Positions 16,712-25,301 are shown, numbered from the stretch's first letter. The stretch: 64,000 nt of DNA from JBJMQS01 sp045802605 (GCA_045802605.1 JBJMQS010000040.1:22210-86209); one strand, 5' to 3'. The notes: a model not told the origin generated them from the letters alone. Made by a program: numbers and translations.

Positions 16712-17342
16712 AAACTTCAAAATAGCTGTCCTTGTTATCCCATTGGCCCAACTCGTATTGGAACTTCTTGCTCTTATCCACGACGAGTTGGCCGTCATCG
16801 GAGAGTTCCAGGCCCCAGCGTTCGAGTGGCCGCGGGGCAGGGCCTTCGAAATTAATGCCGGTGATGTAAAAGCCGGAGCCATGACACGGGCATTTGAACT
16901 TCTTGTCGGCTTCGAGCCAATTGGGCGTGCAGCCTAGGTGCGTGCACGTCGTGCTGAGAGCGTAAATCTTGCCCTGGTTGCGCACGATCCAGAAGCCGCG
17001 GTCTTTGAATGAATCGACGACCTTGCCATCGTCGAAGTTGCGCGGATCGCCGACTTTGATTTTGTTCGGTGGCTCAGCCAGGACATTGGGGAAGAGAAAT
17101 CGTGTGGTGCCCAGCGTCATCGCGATCATCGCCGCGGTGAACGAGACCCAGCCAATTACGACCGAATCGCCAAGCTTGCCAAAGAAGCCACGACGGTCAT
17201 CGCCCGGCTTGGCGGCCGGCGCGGGCTTCGCTGGTGGCGCAGGTTTTGGAGGGGCTTCGGGTTTAGCGGCGGGCGCTGCGGCAGCAGGTGCCGCCGCGGG
17301 CTGTGCCGGCGGTGTGGGTGGCGGGCTCGCAGCGTCTGACAT
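16710..17342 (-). CDS. Rieske iron-sulfur protein
   Basis: This 210-residue protein has an Ala/Pro-rich cytoplasmic extension (about 1-48) and one transmembrane helix (about 60-78, VVIGWVSFTAAMIAM). The [2Fe-2S] domain contains CTHLGC (133-138) and CPCHGSGF (151-158). Ligands are Cys133, His135, Cys151 and His154, and Cys138/Cys153 would form the disulfide. It accepts electrons from quinol and passes them to the c-haems. I chose the ATG at 17342 because GGAG lies 7 bases upstream, rather than the frame's earlier ATG at 17372. It is the first gene of the operon. The Ala/Pro-rich N-terminus is unusual for the family. Confidence 0.93.
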   Translation of the reverse strand: MSDAASPPPTPPAQPAAAPAAAAPAAKPEAPPKPAPPAKPAPAAKPGDDRRGFFGKLGDSVVIGWVSFTAAMIAMTLGTTRFLFPNVLAEPPNKIKVGDPRNFDDGKVVDSFKDRGFWIVRNQGKIYALSTTCTHLGCTPNWLEADKKFKCPCHGSGFYITGINFEGPAPRPLERWGLELSDDGQLVVDKSKKFQYELGQWDNKDSYFEV

Positions 17343-17547
17343 GCAGCACTCCAAGGACGCGACCGAAAACACGAATGAGCCTTGAATTCTTACGACAATT
17401 GCAAAGCAAGTGCCAGGGTGATGGCCCTCCGGATTCGCGAGAAGTGAGCCTCAGCGCGTGCCGGTTCTCAAAATCTGGAAAGCTCGCGGTAATTCCTTGC
17501 CGATTCTGAGAAACAGCCGCCGCGATAGGGCTTGCACTAGCGCCGCG

Positions 17548-18342
17548 TCAAATGCTAGCCGCCACAACCGCCAAAACTTCACTCTCGAGCTTACCGTTCG
17601 TGGCCAGTGCAAAAGGGCTTTCGAACATCGGTGCGCCGGTCCAGTCGGTGAATGTGCCGCCCGCTTCGAGCACGAGCGGAATCAACGCGCCGACGTCCCA
17701 GGGGTGCACGCCATAATCAAGCATCACGTCCGCGGAGCCCTGGGCGACGAGCACGAAGCCGAAGTAGTCGCCGTAGCCGCGCTGCCGCTGAACTTTTCTG
17801 GCCAGGCGAAGGCAAACATCGACTTGGCCGGCCGCCTCGAAGAAATTCAAATCGCAGGTGCAGAGCATCGCATGTTCGAGCCGCTCGACAGCGGAAACGT
17901 GGATCAGCCGATCGTTCTTGAACGCGCCATCGCCGCGCAGTGCACGATAGGTATTGCCCAGCGACGGCTCATGCACCACGCCGGCGATTAACTCGGTTCC
18001 CCGTTGGAGCCCGACGAGCGTCGCCCACATGGGAATGCCGCGAATGAAGCTGCGGGTGCCATCGATGGGATCGACAATCCAGCGGTAGCCGCTGGTTCCC
18101 GATGAATCGCCCGACTCTTCACCGAGGAAGCAATCATTGGGAAACCGTTCCAGGAGCACTTTGCGGAGGTGATCCTCGGCTTCTCGGTCGGCGATCGTTA
18201 CCGGGCTGTTGTCTTTCTTCCATTCCACTTGCCGCGCGAAAGCGGCTGCGCTCGTGTCGGGGAAGTACCGCCGAGCGATGGCGCCGGCTTCCTGCGCGGC
18301 GGCGATGGCAACTTCGTAACGTTCTCGTTCGTCTGCCTTCAT
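17548..18342 (-). CDS. inositol-monophosphatase-family enzyme, likely histidinol phosphatase (HisN type)
   Basis: This 264-residue protein carries the lithium-sensitive phosphatase motifs: GEESG (about 74-78), DPIDGTRSFIRG (about 91-102) and HPWDVGALIPLVLEAGG near 212-228. These acidic residues bind the two or three Mg ions that hydrolyse a phosphomonoester. The 'IDGTRSF' form (Arg in place of Asn) is common in the histidinol-phosphatase branch of the family, so I favour that activity over inositol phosphatase, but no his genes are adjacent. The alternative is inositol-1-phosphate or another sugar phosphate. The enzyme should be cytosolic. The start is the ATG at 18342. Confidence 0.85.
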   Translation of the reverse strand: MKADERERYEVAIAAAQEAGAIARRYFPDTSAAAFARQVEWKKDNSPVTIADREAEDHLRKVLLERFPNDCFLGEESGDSSGTSGYRWIVDPIDGTRSFIRGIPMWATLVGLQRGTELIAGVVHEPSLGNTYRALRGDGAFKNDRLIHVSAVERLEHAMLCTCDLNFFEAAGQVDVCLRLARKVQRQRGYGDYFGFVLVAQGSADVMLDYGVHPWDVGALIPLVLEAGGTFTDWTGAPMFESPFALATNGKLESEVLAVVAASI

Positions 18343-18353
18343 ATATTCACCAA

Positions 18354-18415
18354 ACAGTTGTCAGTGATCAGTGGACAGTGGTCAGTTAGACCAATTCGCT
18401 GCGAACTGACCACTG
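18354..18415. repeat. CAGTnGTCAGT short-period repeat with inverted end
   Basis: Units of the type GTCAGTGATCAGTGGACAGT run from 18354, and a complementary AACTGACCACTG lies at 18404-18415. The element is between two divergent genes, so it cannot be a 3' terminator for either. Confidence 0.6.
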
Positions 18416-18444
18416 GCACCGGTCCTGTGAGCATTGATTTAGTA

Positions 18445-19506
18445 ATGCGATTTGCACTCTTAGGTGACCATGGCGATGGGCGAGCATTTGCAGAGGCGCT
18501 GCGCGCCAGCGGCCGGCATGAAGTCGTGGACTGTGCCAATCGCGATCTGGAGGAAGTGCTCGCCGATCCGCGCATCGAGGCTTGCATTGTCGCGGTGCCG
18601 GTCGCCAATCGGCTCGACGTCGCCAGGCGGGTCCTGCAATCCGAGCGGCCCGCGGCCGTGGTCCATCCGGTGGATTACAAGCCGGACGGTGCATTCGAGC
18701 TCAATCTACTGCAGGGCGATGTCCATCAGGCATTGGTGCCCTTGATCGTTGAAGCACTGCATCCACGATTCGACGAGCTGCGCAAGCATGTTTTGCGTCC
18801 GCCCGATCCCGCCCGCTGGATCGATGCGCACTTCACAGCGCCCGGCGAGGCCTTGCTCGCGATTGATGAGCGCCGCCGGCATCCCGTGTTCCCGGGCTGG
18901 ACACTGCTGCGACGCCTCAACGGCGAAATCGCGGAAGTGAGCACGTTTGCGCGTGGCGAGCAAGTGGCGGTCGGGGAGCCCGTCGTGATGTCCGGTACGT
19001 TCGCCGATGGCACGCTCTTCCGCGCGAGCTATCGGGCCGAGGGCAACGAGCGGCGAGCGGCCATTGCCATAGGGGCCAGCGAGCCGGAAGTGTTTGCCGA
19101 AGATGATCCGCTTTGGACAAAAGCTTGGGCGAAAGTGGTTGCCGAGTTTGAAGCCGAGCTTGCTTACCTGGCGACCGCTCCGCGCGTTGAACCGGGGGCG
19201 GGCGCTCGGGAACGGCCCGGCGCGCTTTTGAGCTGGCGTGACGCGGTGCGAGCCTTGGAACTGGACGATGCGGCCGGGCGGAGCTTGGCGAAGCGACGCT
19301 CGACACTGCTTGAGTATCAGGACGCCAGCGAAGAGATCGGCTTCAAAGGAACGATGACGCTTCTGGGCTGTGGCCTGCTGTGGTTCTTGCTCGCGCTTTT
19401 GATCGCGGCCGCGGTGTATCCGCCACTGTTTTGGGTGACGTTGCCGATCTTAGGGTTGTTTTTGGGGTTGCAGTTACTTCGGTGGATATTGCCTTCGAGG
19501 ACTTGA
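18445..19506 (+). CDS. Rossmann-fold protein with C-terminal membrane segments, unknown function
   Basis: This 353-residue protein starts MRFALLGDHGDGRAF, a nucleotide-binding-like opening similar to GFO/IDH-type oxidoreductases (ACIVAVPVANRLDVARRVLQ follows as in that family). The middle is not recognisable. Near the C-terminus (about 300-345) two adjacent hydrophobic segments, TLLGCGLLWFLLALLIAAA and LFWVTLPILGLFLGLQLL, form a likely membrane hairpin. The ATG at 18445 was chosen; a GTG at 18427 is an alternative and neither has a strong ribosome-binding site. A soluble oxidoreductase-like domain tethered to the membrane at its C-terminus is unusual. No function is assigned. Its stop codon lies inside the long hairpin at 19503-19589. 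Confidence 0.75.
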   Translation: MRFALLGDHGDGRAFAEALRASGRHEVVDCANRDLEEVLADPRIEACIVAVPVANRLDVARRVLQSERPAAVVHPVDYKPDGAFELNLLQGDVHQALVPLIVEALHPRFDELRKHVLRPPDPARWIDAHFTAPGEALLAIDERRRHPVFPGWTLLRRLNGEIAEVSTFARGEQVAVGEPVVMSGTFADGTLFRASYRAEGNERRAAIAIGASEPEVFAEDDPLWTKAWAKVVAEFEAELAYLATAPRVEPGAGARERPGALLSWRDAVRALELDDAAGRSLAKRRSTLLEYQDASEEIGFKGTMTLLGCGLLWFLLALLIAAAVYPPLFWVTLPILGLFLGLQLLRWILPSRT

Positions 19507-19589
19507 ACCGCAGAGAACGCAGAGAGCGCTGAGAAAACCAAATTCATGTTTTGGTTTTCTCAGCGCTCTCTGCGTTCTCCGCGGTTCAA
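19503..19589. repeat. 40-bp inverted repeat, CGCAGAGA family copy 3, spanning two stop codons
   Basis: Arms 19503-19542 and 19550-19589 pair over 40 bases with one mismatch around a 7-base loop. The left arm contains the stop of the plus-strand gene (19504-19506) and the right arm contains the stop of the minus-strand ROK gene (19586-19588). Confidence 0.9.
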
Positions 19590-20539
19590 ATCTTTGCAGT
19601 TCTTGAGCGAGCGTACGCCGCCGCCCCGACGATGCCTGCATCATCACCCAGCGCTGCGGTGACGAACTTCACGCCCTCCGTCGCGCCCGGAAGCGCATAG
19701 CGGCCCGCGATTTCCCACACCCGCTCCGATAACACCTCGCCGAATGCCTCGGTTAATCCGCCTCCCAGGACGATGACCTCTGGACTCAGCAAGTTGATGC
19801 AACTGCCAATCCCGGCCCCGATCGCTCTCGCGGCATCATCAATCAACTGCACGGCGAGCGGATCGTCTTTCTGATAGAACTCGAAGAGTTGGGAGCTCTT
19901 CACATTTGCCAGATCGACGCCCTTCCACGCCTTGCGAACCTTCTTGGGTGCATCCGCGAGTTGTTTGTCCGCCCACTTCATCAGGTTTCTTCGGCCTGCG
20001 ATGGCCTCTAATGTCGTGCCTTTACGCCAGTGCACAATCATGTGGCCAATCTCGCCGGCATTGAAGTTGAAGCCGTGGTAGATCTTGCCATCGAGAATCA
20101 GGCAACCGCCAACGCCCGTGCCGGGGAACACTCCGAGCACGTGCGTGGCATTCTGGGCCGCCCCAAACTTCCACTCGCCGAACGTGCCGAGCCGGACGTC
20201 GTTCTCGATGAACGTGGGCCATGTCCATGTTTTTGGAAACAACGACGGTAAATCCACGTCGCGCCAGCCCAGGTTCGGCGCGAATTTGACGAAGCCGGAG
20301 TTTGGATTGATTTGCCCTGGAGCGCTGAATCCCATGCCGCCAATGGAAGCGCGGTCAACTTTGGTTTCATCCAGCAGTCGATTAATCAGGCGATCGATTT
20401 TCTCGATGACCGCGGCCGGGCCCTCGTCGAATGGCGTGGGTTCTTTGGCTCGCGCAAGTGGTGTCGCACCATCGGCGAAAATGCCGCCAAGTATTTTGGT
20501 GCCGCCTAGATCGATGCCGAGCCAATGTTCGCCAGACAT
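19586..20539 (-). CDS. ROK-family sugar kinase, probable glucokinase
   Basis: This 317-residue protein opens with the phosphate-binding loop LGIDLGGTKILGG and has the catalytic-Asp motif FIENDVRLGTFGEW, the GVFPGTGVGGCLI loop and GEIGHMIVH. It should phosphorylate glucose or a related hexose with ATP. The cysteine-rich zinc motif of most ROK kinases, which follows the GEIGH histidine, is absent here: the segment reads WRKGTTLEAIAGRRN. Its start lies 2 bases after the zwf stop, so the two form an operon that would feed glucose-6-phosphate into the oxidative pentose phosphate pathway. A role as a ROK repressor is unlikely because there is no N-terminal HTH domain. Confidence 0.85.
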   Translation of the reverse strand: MSGEHWLGIDLGGTKILGGIFADGATPLARAKEPTPFDEGPAAVIEKIDRLINRLLDETKVDRASIGGMGFSAPGQINPNSGFVKFAPNLGWRDVDLPSLFPKTWTWPTFIENDVRLGTFGEWKFGAAQNATHVLGVFPGTGVGGCLILDGKIYHGFNFNAGEIGHMIVHWRKGTTLEAIAGRRNLMKWADKQLADAPKKVRKAWKGVDLANVKSSQLFEFYQKDDPLAVQLIDDAARAIGAGIGSCINLLSPEVIVLGGGLTEAFGEVLSERVWEIAGRYALPGATEGVKFVTAALGDDAGIVGAAAYARSRTAKI

Positions 20540-20541
20540 GG

Positions 20542-22062
20542 TTACGTCGCCGCTTCCCGAGGGATTGGCTCAATCCAGTGCCGGCCGTCGCGGGCCAAAA
20601 GCGACGTGGCGGCTTCCGGGCCCCAGGTACCGGCCGCGTAGTTCGGGAAGTTGCCCGGCGGGGAGCTTTCCCAACTCTCCAAGACAGGCGTCACCAAGCT
20701 CCACGCGATTTCCACCTGATCGGCCCGCATGAAGAGACCGGCGTCGCCCTGCATCACATCGAGAAGAAGGGTCTCATAGGCTTCCGGCTGACCGTCGCCG
20801 AATGCTTGCTTGTAGCTGAAGTCCATTTCGACCGGCTTAAGCCGGAGCAACTGGCCTGGCTTTTTGGCCTGCACCCGCAGGTCGATCCCTTCGTCGGGCT
20901 GAATGCGGATGATCAACTGATTCGGTTGTAGATCGCGGGCAGCACTCGTCGGGAACGCCAGATGCGGCACAGGCCGGAACTGCAGTACAATTTCCGACGA
21001 CCGCATCGGCAGGCGCTTGCCCGTGCGAATGTAAAACGGAACATCCTGCCAGCGCCAATTGTCGATGAACAACTTGGCGGCGACGAAAGTCTCGACGGTG
21101 GAGTCCTTGTTGACATTGGGCTCAGCGGCGTAGGCCGGCACCTTCTGCCCGCGCATCCAACCCGCGCCGTATTGGCCGCGCACGAAGAAGCGATCGATTT
21201 CGTCGGTCGCGAACGGCCGGATCGCCTTGAGAGCGTCAACTTTCTTGTTGCGCACCTCATCGGCTTGGAATGAAAGCAATGGTTCCATGGCCGTGAGGCA
21301 AACGAGTTGAAGCACATGGTTTTGCACCATGTCGCGCAGCGCTCCGGCCTGCTCGTAATAGCCACCGCGATGCTCGACGCCGACTTCCTCGCCGACGGTG
21401 ATTTGGACATGATCGAGATACCGGCGATTCCAGATCGGCTCGCACAACGTGTTGGCGAAGCGGAAGGCGAGAATGTTCTGCACAGTCTCTTTGCCGAGGT
21501 AATGATCGATGCGGTAGATCTGTCGTTCCTTGAATACTTTTCGAATCATTTGGTTCAAGGAGCGGGCCGACGCAAGATCACGGCCGAACGGTTTTTCAAT
21601 GACCACGCGGGTCCGCTCGCGATCCTCGGCAAACCCAGCGGCCGCCAGACCGTTGCAAACAGTCGCGATCAACGTTGGGCTGATCGACAGATAGAAAATC
21701 CGCTGGATCGGGATGTTCCATTCCGCGGCCCGCGACGAGCAAAAATAGTGAATCGCTTTGTAGGCGCCGGGGTCGCCGAGATCGGCGGTGCGGTAATGGA
21801 TGTGCTCGGCAAAAGCGTTCCATTTCTCAGTTGTGATCGGGCCAACGCGCGACGCCTGCTCCACCCCGCCGCGCAGATGGTCACGGAACTCTGACTCGCT
21901 CATTTGCTTGATATCGAGGCCCAAAACGGCGAACCGCTCGTCGAGCCAGCTATCGTGAAACAAATGAAACAGCGCGGGGATGAGCTTGCGCCACGCCAAA
22001 TCGCCGCCCGCGCCAAAAATAATCAGCACACTGGGGTCCGGACGAGTCGCTTTGGTCATCAT
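20542..22062 (-). CDS. zwf: glucose-6-phosphate 1-dehydrogenase
   Basis: This 506-residue enzyme oxidises glucose-6-phosphate to 6-phosphogluconolactone with reduction of NADP. The coenzyme loop is FGAGGDLAWRKL (usually GASGDL), followed by the substrate-binding EKPFGRDLASA and the active-site signature RIDHYLGKETVQN. The C-terminal dimerisation domain (PFYIRTGKRLP, then EGIDLRVQAKKPG) is intact. The start has two adjacent ATGs, and I use 22062. It lies 9 bases after the stop of the upstream trans-sulfuration enzyme and 2 bases before glucokinase, so all three are probably translated from one mRNA. Confidence 0.96.
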   Translation of the reverse strand: MMTKATRPDPSVLIIFGAGGDLAWRKLIPALFHLFHDSWLDERFAVLGLDIKQMSESEFRDHLRGGVEQASRVGPITTEKWNAFAEHIHYRTADLGDPGAYKAIHYFCSSRAAEWNIPIQRIFYLSISPTLIATVCNGLAAAGFAEDRERTRVVIEKPFGRDLASARSLNQMIRKVFKERQIYRIDHYLGKETVQNILAFRFANTLCEPIWNRRYLDHVQITVGEEVGVEHRGGYYEQAGALRDMVQNHVLQLVCLTAMEPLLSFQADEVRNKKVDALKAIRPFATDEIDRFFVRGQYGAGWMRGQKVPAYAAEPNVNKDSTVETFVAAKLFIDNWRWQDVPFYIRTGKRLPMRSSEIVLQFRPVPHLAFPTSAARDLQPNQLIIRIQPDEGIDLRVQAKKPGQLLRLKPVEMDFSYKQAFGDGQPEAYETLLLDVMQGDAGLFMRADQVEIAWSLVTPVLESWESSPPGNFPNYAAGTWGPEAATSLLARDGRHWIEPIPREAAT

Positions 22063-22071
22063 CGTCGGCCC

Positions 22072-23229
22072 CTAACTCAAAAGTGCTCGGTCCAGATCAG
22101 CCTTCAAATCATCAACATCTTCAATTCCGACAGACAATCGAATCAAGCCATCGTCCACGCCGCGTGCTTCGCGGGTTTCTTTCGGGATGCTGCCGTGCGT
22201 CATGGAAGCCGGGTGGCACACCAGTGATTCGACACCGCCCAGGCTTTCCGCGAGACTAAACACACGAATGCTGCGCATGAATGTCTGCGCGGCCGGGATG
22301 CCGCCGGTCAGGCGAATGCTGACCATGCCGCCGAAGTCGCGCATCTGCTTTTGCGCCACGACGTGACCCGGATCGTCGGCAAGTCCCGGGTAATGAACCT
22401 TTTTCACCGCGCGGTGGCCCGAGAGCCATTGCGCTAGATCGCGGGCATTGGTGCAGTGCTTGTCCATGCGCAGCGCGAGCGTCTTCAATCCACGCAACGT
22501 GAGGTAGCAATCGAAGGGGCCGGGCACGCCGCCCGCGGCGTTCTGGTAGAACTTCACCGGTTCCAAAAGCTCATTGCTGCCAATGACTGCGCCACCAACC
22601 ACGTCGGAGTGGCCGCCGAGGTATTTGGTCGTGCTGTGCACGGCATAGTCCGCCCCGAGCGCGAGCGGCTGCTGCAAGTATGGCGACGCGAACGTGTTGT
22701 CCACGGCCAGCTTCGCGCCATGCTTATGCGACAGTTCCGCAATCGCGCCGATGTCGAGAATTTGCAACAGTGGGTTCGTGGGCGTTTCGATCCACACGAG
22801 TTTTGTCTTGTTGGTGATGAGCTTCGCGAACCCGCTCGCCGAAGGGTCGTCGGTGTACTTCGTTTGCAAGCCCCAAGGCTTGAAGACGCGTTCCAAGATT
22901 CGGAACGTGCCACCGTAGAGATCGGCGGCCGCGACAACTTCGTCACCCGGCTTGAGGGTGGAGAGCACGCCTGCTGTTGCGGCGAGGCCCGATGCGAACG
23001 CGAGACCGCGCTCGCCGCCTTCGAGTGCCGCGAGACACGTCTCCAATGCCGTGCGGGTCGGATTGCCGCTGCGCGAGTATTCGTAACCCTTGTGTTCGCC
23101 GGGGCCGGCTTGGGTGTACGTCGATGTGGCGTAAATCGGCACGATGGTCGCGCCGGTCGTCGGATCGGGGTCTTGGCCCGCGTGAATGGCGCGGGTGGCA
23201 AACCCGGCTTTGCTCGCATCAAACTTCAT
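22072..23229 (-). CDS. cystathionine gamma-lyase / gamma-synthase family PLP enzyme
   Basis: This 385-residue Cys/Met-metabolism PLP enzyme carries YEYSRSGNPTRTALE, the WIETPTNPLLQ segment and the PLP lysine Lys202 in HSTTKYLGGHSD. It catalyses gamma-elimination of cystathionine to cysteine, or the reverse-direction gamma-replacement; sequence alone does not separate these. The presence of a cystathionine beta-synthase 700 bases upstream favours gamma-lyase and reverse trans-sulfuration. The ATG at 23229 was chosen because GGAGG lies 5 bases upstream; longer frame readings add unrelated residues. It heads a tight operon with zwf and glucokinase. Confidence 0.92.
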   Translation of the reverse strand: MKFDASKAGFATRAIHAGQDPDPTTGATIVPIYATSTYTQAGPGEHKGYEYSRSGNPTRTALETCLAALEGGERGLAFASGLAATAGVLSTLKPGDEVVAAADLYGGTFRILERVFKPWGLQTKYTDDPSASGFAKLITNKTKLVWIETPTNPLLQILDIGAIAELSHKHGAKLAVDNTFASPYLQQPLALGADYAVHSTTKYLGGHSDVVGGAVIGSNELLEPVKFYQNAAGGVPGPFDCYLTLRGLKTLALRMDKHCTNARDLAQWLSGHRAVKKVHYPGLADDPGHVVAQKQMRDFGGMVSIRLTGGIPAAQTFMRSIRVFSLAESLGGVESLVCHPASMTHGSIPKETREARGVDDGLIRLSVGIEDVDDLKADLDRALLS

Positions 23230-23292
23230 ATCGCCTCCGGCGAATAACATAACGCTGGTCGTTGGGCGGATTTTATTGCCCCGGGGCGTTTT

Positions 23293-23760
23293 ATGAACAT
23301 CGAGCCCGCCGTGTTTATCCGTACCATGCGGGTCGTCATCTTCGCCCTGACAATGGGCATTGTGACATTCATCGGCATTGTGGTCGTAATGCAGACGCAA
23401 GGCCGGGCGAATGCCGGTGGCCCGCAGTCGGAAATGATCACCTATGCCGGTCTGGCGGCCCTGGCGGGCGCGATCCTCCTACAGCCGCTTGTTCTGGGCG
23501 CGATGGATAAAGTTCAGGCGAACAAGATTGACCGTCAGAGCCAAGATTTGGCCCCGTGGTACGCCGCTTACCAGACTCGAGCCATCGTCGGCGCCGCCCT
23601 CATCGAGGGTGCGTCATTTCTGTGTCTGGTCGGAGCGATGTTGGATGGCCGACCACTCGGGATCATCGGCGGCGCGGTCGGCGCTATCGCACTCGTGGCG
23701 CTGCACTTGCCCAGCGAGATGAAGCTGGCCGCATATATCGAGCGACAACGGGGCAGATAG
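23293..23760 (+). CDS. small integral membrane protein, unknown
   Basis: The 155-residue product has four predicted membrane segments: about 13-34 (VVIFALTMGIVTFIGIVVVM), 50-68, 93-113 and 120-138. They are arranged as two hairpins with short loops. It is transcribed divergently from the trans-sulfuration operon. No motifs are recognised, so no function is assigned. The ATG at 23293 is the first in frame; a second in-frame Met at residue 12 is a possible alternative start. Confidence 0.65.
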   Translation: MNIEPAVFIRTMRVVIFALTMGIVTFIGIVVVMQTQGRANAGGPQSEMITYAGLAALAGAILLQPLVLGAMDKVQANKIDRQSQDLAPWYAAYQTRAIVGAALIEGASFLCLVGAMLDGRPLGIIGGAVGAIALVALHLPSEMKLAAYIERQRGR

Positions 23761-23911
23761 TTCAGTAGGCTCAGTGCCAGGCAGGTCTGATCCGGCGATC
23801 ACATCCCCCCTCAACTGTTCGGTTCTAACACTCATCACTCAATTTCGCGGTGGCGGGCAATCCCTTACCCCCCCCGCCGAAAATGGCAACGAAACAACGA
23901 ATTGATTTTCC

Positions 23912-25291
23912 TCAATCCGCATTCATAGAATCGCGGCTGAAAAGGTATTTCTTCGCGCGATTCCAGTATTGCACCAAGTCGATGCGGGTGATGATATCCA
24001 CGATTTTGCCGCCGCTTGTGGTCAAGACGCCGGTGTGGCCGGCCATGAGCATGCGGTAGGCTTCGTCGAGGTGCGTGCCGACGTCGAGCGTCGGCAGCGG
24101 CCGAGCCATGATGTCGCCGACTTTGACTTTCTTCGGGTCGCCGTGGTCGTGCAGCACGCGCGCGATCGTCACTTCCTGAACTGAGCCGACCGGCTTGCCA
24201 TCTTCCAGCACCGGCAACTGTGAAATACCGCGCGTTTGCATCAGCTCGATGATCGCGGCCACGTTCATGTCCGGCTGCACGGTGACCAGTTCGCGTTTGC
24301 CGCGCTGTTCAAGCAAATCGTTGATGGATTGCGCGGGCTCTGCTTTTGTCAGTAGTTGGTTTGCTTCGAGCCACTTGTCGTCGAAGAACTTGCTGAGATA
24401 GTTCCGGCCCGTATCCGCGCCAATCGCCACCACCACGTGATTGCCCGAGAGCCGGCGCGCGTAGCGCAGGGCGGCAGCGACGTTGGTGCCCGAGGAGCCG
24501 CCGAGCAACATGCCTTCGCGCTGCGCCAGTTGGCGTGACACCGCGAACGATTCGGCATCGCCGACGCGAATCCATTCATCGACCGCCTGGCCATTGAAGG
24601 TCTGAGGCACAAAATCCTCGCCGATGCCTTCGACCTTCCAGGGCCGCGGTGCACCGCCTGAGAGAATCGAGCCCTCCGGGTCGGCCCCGACTACTTTGAT
24701 CTCGGGATTCTGTTCCTTCAAAAATCGGCCAACTCCAGTCACAGTCCCGCCGGTTCCGACGCCGGAGACGAAAACCGTCACTTTGCCGGCCGTCTGCTGC
24801 CAGATCTCCGGGCCCGTAGTCAGATAGTGCGACTCGGGATTCGCTTGGTTCGAAAACTGATTTGGCCGCCATGCGCCTGGAATCTCGCGGGTGAGTCGAT
24901 CCGCCACGCCGTTGTAGCTATCCGGCGAGTCGGGTTGAACGCCCGTCGGCGTAATGACCACCTCGGCTCCGTAGGCTTTGAGCAGGGCGATCTTCTCCTG
25001 CGACATTTTGTCCGGCAGCACGAAGATGCAGCGGTAGCCTTTTACCGCGGCTACCATCGCCAGACCCACGCCAGTGTTGCCGGCCGTCGCTTCGATGATT
25101 GTTCCACCGGCCCGCAATTCGCCGCGCCGCTCGGCCTCGGCGACCATGGCGATCGCCACGCGGTCTTTGATGCTGCCGCCCGGGTTGGTCGCCTCGAACT
25201 TGACGAAAACCGGGACCGTTAGCCCTTCGGTAACCCGCCGCAAGCGAACGAGCGGCGTCTGGCCGACCGATTGGAGGATATTTTCGAGCAC
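23912..25291 (-). CDS. cystathionine beta-synthase (PLP fold plus CBS pair)
   Basis: This 459-residue protein has a fold-type II PLP domain (about 1-310). Motifs include TNPGGSIKDRVA with the PLP lysine Lys42, EATAGNTGVGLA, and the phosphate-binding loop SGVGTGGTVTGV. Two CBS domains follow (about 330-445). It condenses serine or O-acetylserine with homocysteine or sulfide; the domain order matches cystathionine beta-synthase rather than plain cysteine synthase, which lacks the CBS pair. No haem-binding N-terminal extension is present, unlike the animal enzyme. With the gamma-lyase-like enzyme at 22072-23229 it outlines methionine-to-cysteine conversion. The CBS pair may bind S-adenosylmethionine, as in the animal enzyme. 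Confidence 0.93.
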   Translation of the reverse strand: MLENILQSVGQTPLVRLRRVTEGLTVPVFVKFEATNPGGSIKDRVAIAMVAEAERRGELRAGGTIIEATAGNTGVGLAMVAAVKGYRCIFVLPDKMSQEKIALLKAYGAEVVITPTGVQPDSPDSYNGVADRLTREIPGAWRPNQFSNQANPESHYLTTGPEIWQQTAGKVTVFVSGVGTGGTVTGVGRFLKEQNPEIKVVGADPEGSILSGGAPRPWKVEGIGEDFVPQTFNGQAVDEWIRVGDAESFAVSRQLAQREGMLLGGSSGTNVAAALRYARRLSGNHVVVAIGADTGRNYLSKFFDDKWLEANQLLTKAEPAQSINDLLEQRGKRELVTVQPDMNVAAIIELMQTRGISQLPVLEDGKPVGSVQEVTIARVLHDHGDPKKVKVGDIMARPLPTLDVGTHLDEAYRMLMAGHTGVLTTSGGKIVDIITRIDLVQYWNRAKKYLFSRDSMNAD

Positions 25292-25301
25292 GACACGCTC
25301 C

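Noticed and set aside
22072..23400. Longer version of the cystathionine gamma-lyase starting at 23400
   Set aside because: The added 57 residues are His/Asp-rich and antisense to the membrane-protein gene; ATG 23229 has a strong ribosome-binding site.
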